A stretch of DNA of 64,000 bases, taken from contig NZ_JAFBGM010000001.1 of the NCBI RefSeq assembly GCF_016811105.1, forward strand, positions 1,383,126 to 1,447,125. The letters are read 5' to 3'. How positions within the stretch are numbered: position 1 is the stretch's first letter; each line of letters begins with the position of its first letter. Under the pieces are notes generated by a model. The model was not told the origin of the DNA and did no database searches. It was given only the letters and a program-made list of their open reading frames with translations. The stretch is from Aurantibacter crassamenti (GTDB taxonomy: Bacteria > Bacteroidota > Bacteroidia > Flavobacteriales > Flavobacteriaceae). Below, piece after piece: positions 62,991 through 64,000 of the stretch. A program made the translations under genes and the position numbers.

Positions 62991-63587
62991 ATGAAAACAT
63001 TAAGAATTAAAGTATCAAAATTATGGGTATTCACTTCAGCTATGTCATTAATATTTTGTGTGGCTTGTGGTCAAACGAATAAGAAGTTGAAAGGAGATGA
63101 AGCAATAGTTCATAATAATGCGGCTGTAGATAAACCATTTATAGATTTTCAAACGGCTATTTTGTCGGATGATTTAGAATCAGTAAAACAACACATTGCA
63201 TACGGTACTGATTTAGATCAACGAGATGCTATGAGCGGATCCACACCTTTAATTACTGCGGCCAGCTTTGGTAAAAGTAAAATTGCGCAGGAACTTATCG
63301 CGGCGGGTGCAGATTTGCATGCAAAAAATAATGACGGAGCAACAGCTTTACATACTGCTGCTTTTTTCTGTAGAATCGAGATTGTACAATTACTTATTGA
63401 CGCCAAAGTAGATAAATCTATAAAAAACAATTTTGGGCAAACGGCTAGAGAGTCTGTTATGAGTTCATTTACAGAGATAAAGCCAGTCTATGAAATGCTA
63501 AAGCAACAATTGCAACCTATAGGTTTGCAAATAGATTTAAACGAAATTGAAAAAGCGAGACCAGTTGTCGCAATGATGTTGCAATAA
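62991..63587 (+). CDS. Ankyrin-repeat lipoprotein
   Basis: 198 residues. The signal region MSLIFCVACGQ contains a lipobox-like Cys at about 28, so it is likely lipid-anchored. Ankyrin repeats follow: FIDFQTAILSDDLESVKQHIAYGTDL, then SGSTPLITAASFGKSKIAQELIAAGADL and DGATALHTAAFFCRIEIVQLLIDA, plus a partial fourth. It acts through protein binding in the periplasm; the partner is unknown. It is probably controlled by the divergent AraC/TPR regulator. The acyltransferase gene starts 21 bp after its stop. Confidence 0.85.
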   Translation: MKTLRIKVSKLWVFTSAMSLIFCVACGQTNKKLKGDEAIVHNNAAVDKPFIDFQTAILSDDLESVKQHIAYGTDLDQRDAMSGSTPLITAASFGKSKIAQELIAAGADLHAKNNDGATALHTAAFFCRIEIVQLLIDAKVDKSIKNNFGQTARESVMSSFTEIKPVYEMLKQQLQPIGLQIDLNEIEKARPVVAMMLQ

Positions 63588-63608
63588 TTAATTTAAAAAT
63601 TCACCAAA

Positions 63609-64000
63609 ATGACACTAGAAAGAAGATACGATATAGATTGGTTACGGGTTATTGCAATTGGCTTGTTATTAATTTATCATATAGCAATAATTTTTCAGCC
63701 ATGGGCTATGTTCATTGGTTTTATAAAAAGTGAGGAAACCGCAGAAGTGCTTTGGAAGCCTATGACAATGCTAAATGTTTGGCGAATACCACTATTATTC
63801 TATGTGTCGGGAATGGGACTTTATTTTGCTATGCGCAAGAGAAACTGGAGGCAATTGCTTGTTGAACGTACAAAACGAATTTTATTACCCTTCGTTTTTG
63901 GTATTTTGGTAATAACACCTATACATATGTTTATTTTTCAAAAATATTATAATATGCCCATGGGTTATTTTCCTCATCAAGGCCATTTGTGGTTTTTAGG
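63609..64000 (+). CDS. Acyltransferase family (acyltransferase 3) membrane protein, truncated by the window edge
   Basis: 130 codons are open to the right edge. The opening RYDIDWLRVIAIGLLLIYH is the acyltransferase 3 start with the catalytic-type His, followed by WRIPLLFYVSGMGLYFAMRKR and LVERTKRILLPFVFGI. These polytopic inner-membrane enzymes transfer acyl groups to surface glycans or lipids, which fits its neighbour, a periplasmic ankyrin lipoprotein. The C-terminal two-thirds are not in the window. Confidence 0.85.
   Translation, partial: MTLERRYDIDWLRVIAIGLLLIYHIAIIFQPWAMFIGFIKSEETAEVLWKPMTMLNVWRIPLLFYVSGMGLYFAMRKRNWRQLLVERTKRILLPFVFGILVITPIHMFIFQKYYNMPMGYFPHQGHLWFL

Noticed and set aside
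1-64000. CRISPR array, insertion sequence or prophage
   Set aside because: No regularly spaced repeats, transposase, integrase, terminase or structural gene was seen. The repeats found are single pairs linked to tRNA, operators or protein domains.

Overview
The window looks like a low-GC chromosome segment from a marine Flavobacteriaceae (Bacteroidota). The evidence is two SusC/SusD pairs with their regulators (ECF sigma/FecR and a hybrid two-component sensor), a type IX secretion C-terminal signal, many SPII lipoproteins, DUF5060/DUF4038 glycosidases, tRNA genes without an encoded CCA, and few Shine-Dalgarno motifs. I cannot name the genus from sequence alone.

Layout. (1) 1-9810: two neighbouring ECF sigma factors with FecR anti-sigma genes on either side, then an STN-bearing SusC transducer, a SusD-like lipoprotein and a secreted DUF4832 protein. 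This is a polysaccharide utilisation locus (PUL) of unknown substrate. (2) 9912-15552: an intact tRNA-Asp and, 5.5 kb away, a copy of its 3' end plus terminator. They bracket a single 1569-residue secreted multidomain glycosidase. The arrangement looks like a tRNA-integrated island that has lost, or never carried, an integrase. (3) 15704-22037: carbohydrate genes (DUF1080 protein, alpha/beta hydrolase, aldose 1-epimerase, sugar kinase plus nucleotidyltransferase, Gfo/Idh/MocA oxidoreductase). (4) 22200-25715: a candidate small RNA, two small unknown proteins, an imidazolonepropionase homologue that has lost its metal ligands, a nitroreductase and a DUF456 protein.

(5) 25767-40555: a long plus-strand run. 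It begins with a BlaI-type repressor under a striking palindromic operator, an M56 peptidase/TonB fusion, a TPR protein and a TonB-like lipoprotein. It continues with ruvC, a four-helix-bundle gene, hemW, a cyclase-family protein, several small DUF proteins, a membrane MutS-like ATPase, two membrane proteins and a DUF5060 lipoprotein. (6) 40747-47442: an Hpt-like protein, a DUF4407 protein, a second BlaI/BlaR1-type pair, a PhnA-like protein and an M20 dipeptidase, then tRNA-Leu.

(7) 47717-60684: a fructan utilisation locus with a PfkB kinase, a hybrid sensor with a periplasmic sugar-binding domain, a sugar porter, a GH32 lipoprotein, SusC, SusD and a polyphosphate-type glucokinase. Inferred flow: GH32 cuts fructan at the cell surface, SusCD imports across the outer membrane, the porter imports hexose across the inner membrane, the kinases trap it, and the hybrid sensor switches the operon on. 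(8) 60699-64000: a membrane AraC/TPR regulator facing an ankyrin lipoprotein gene and a truncated acyltransferase gene, with a 21-bp-spaced direct repeat between them.

No CRISPR array, rRNA, transposase, integrase or phage structural gene was seen. Family names come from recognising motifs by eye. No database search was run.
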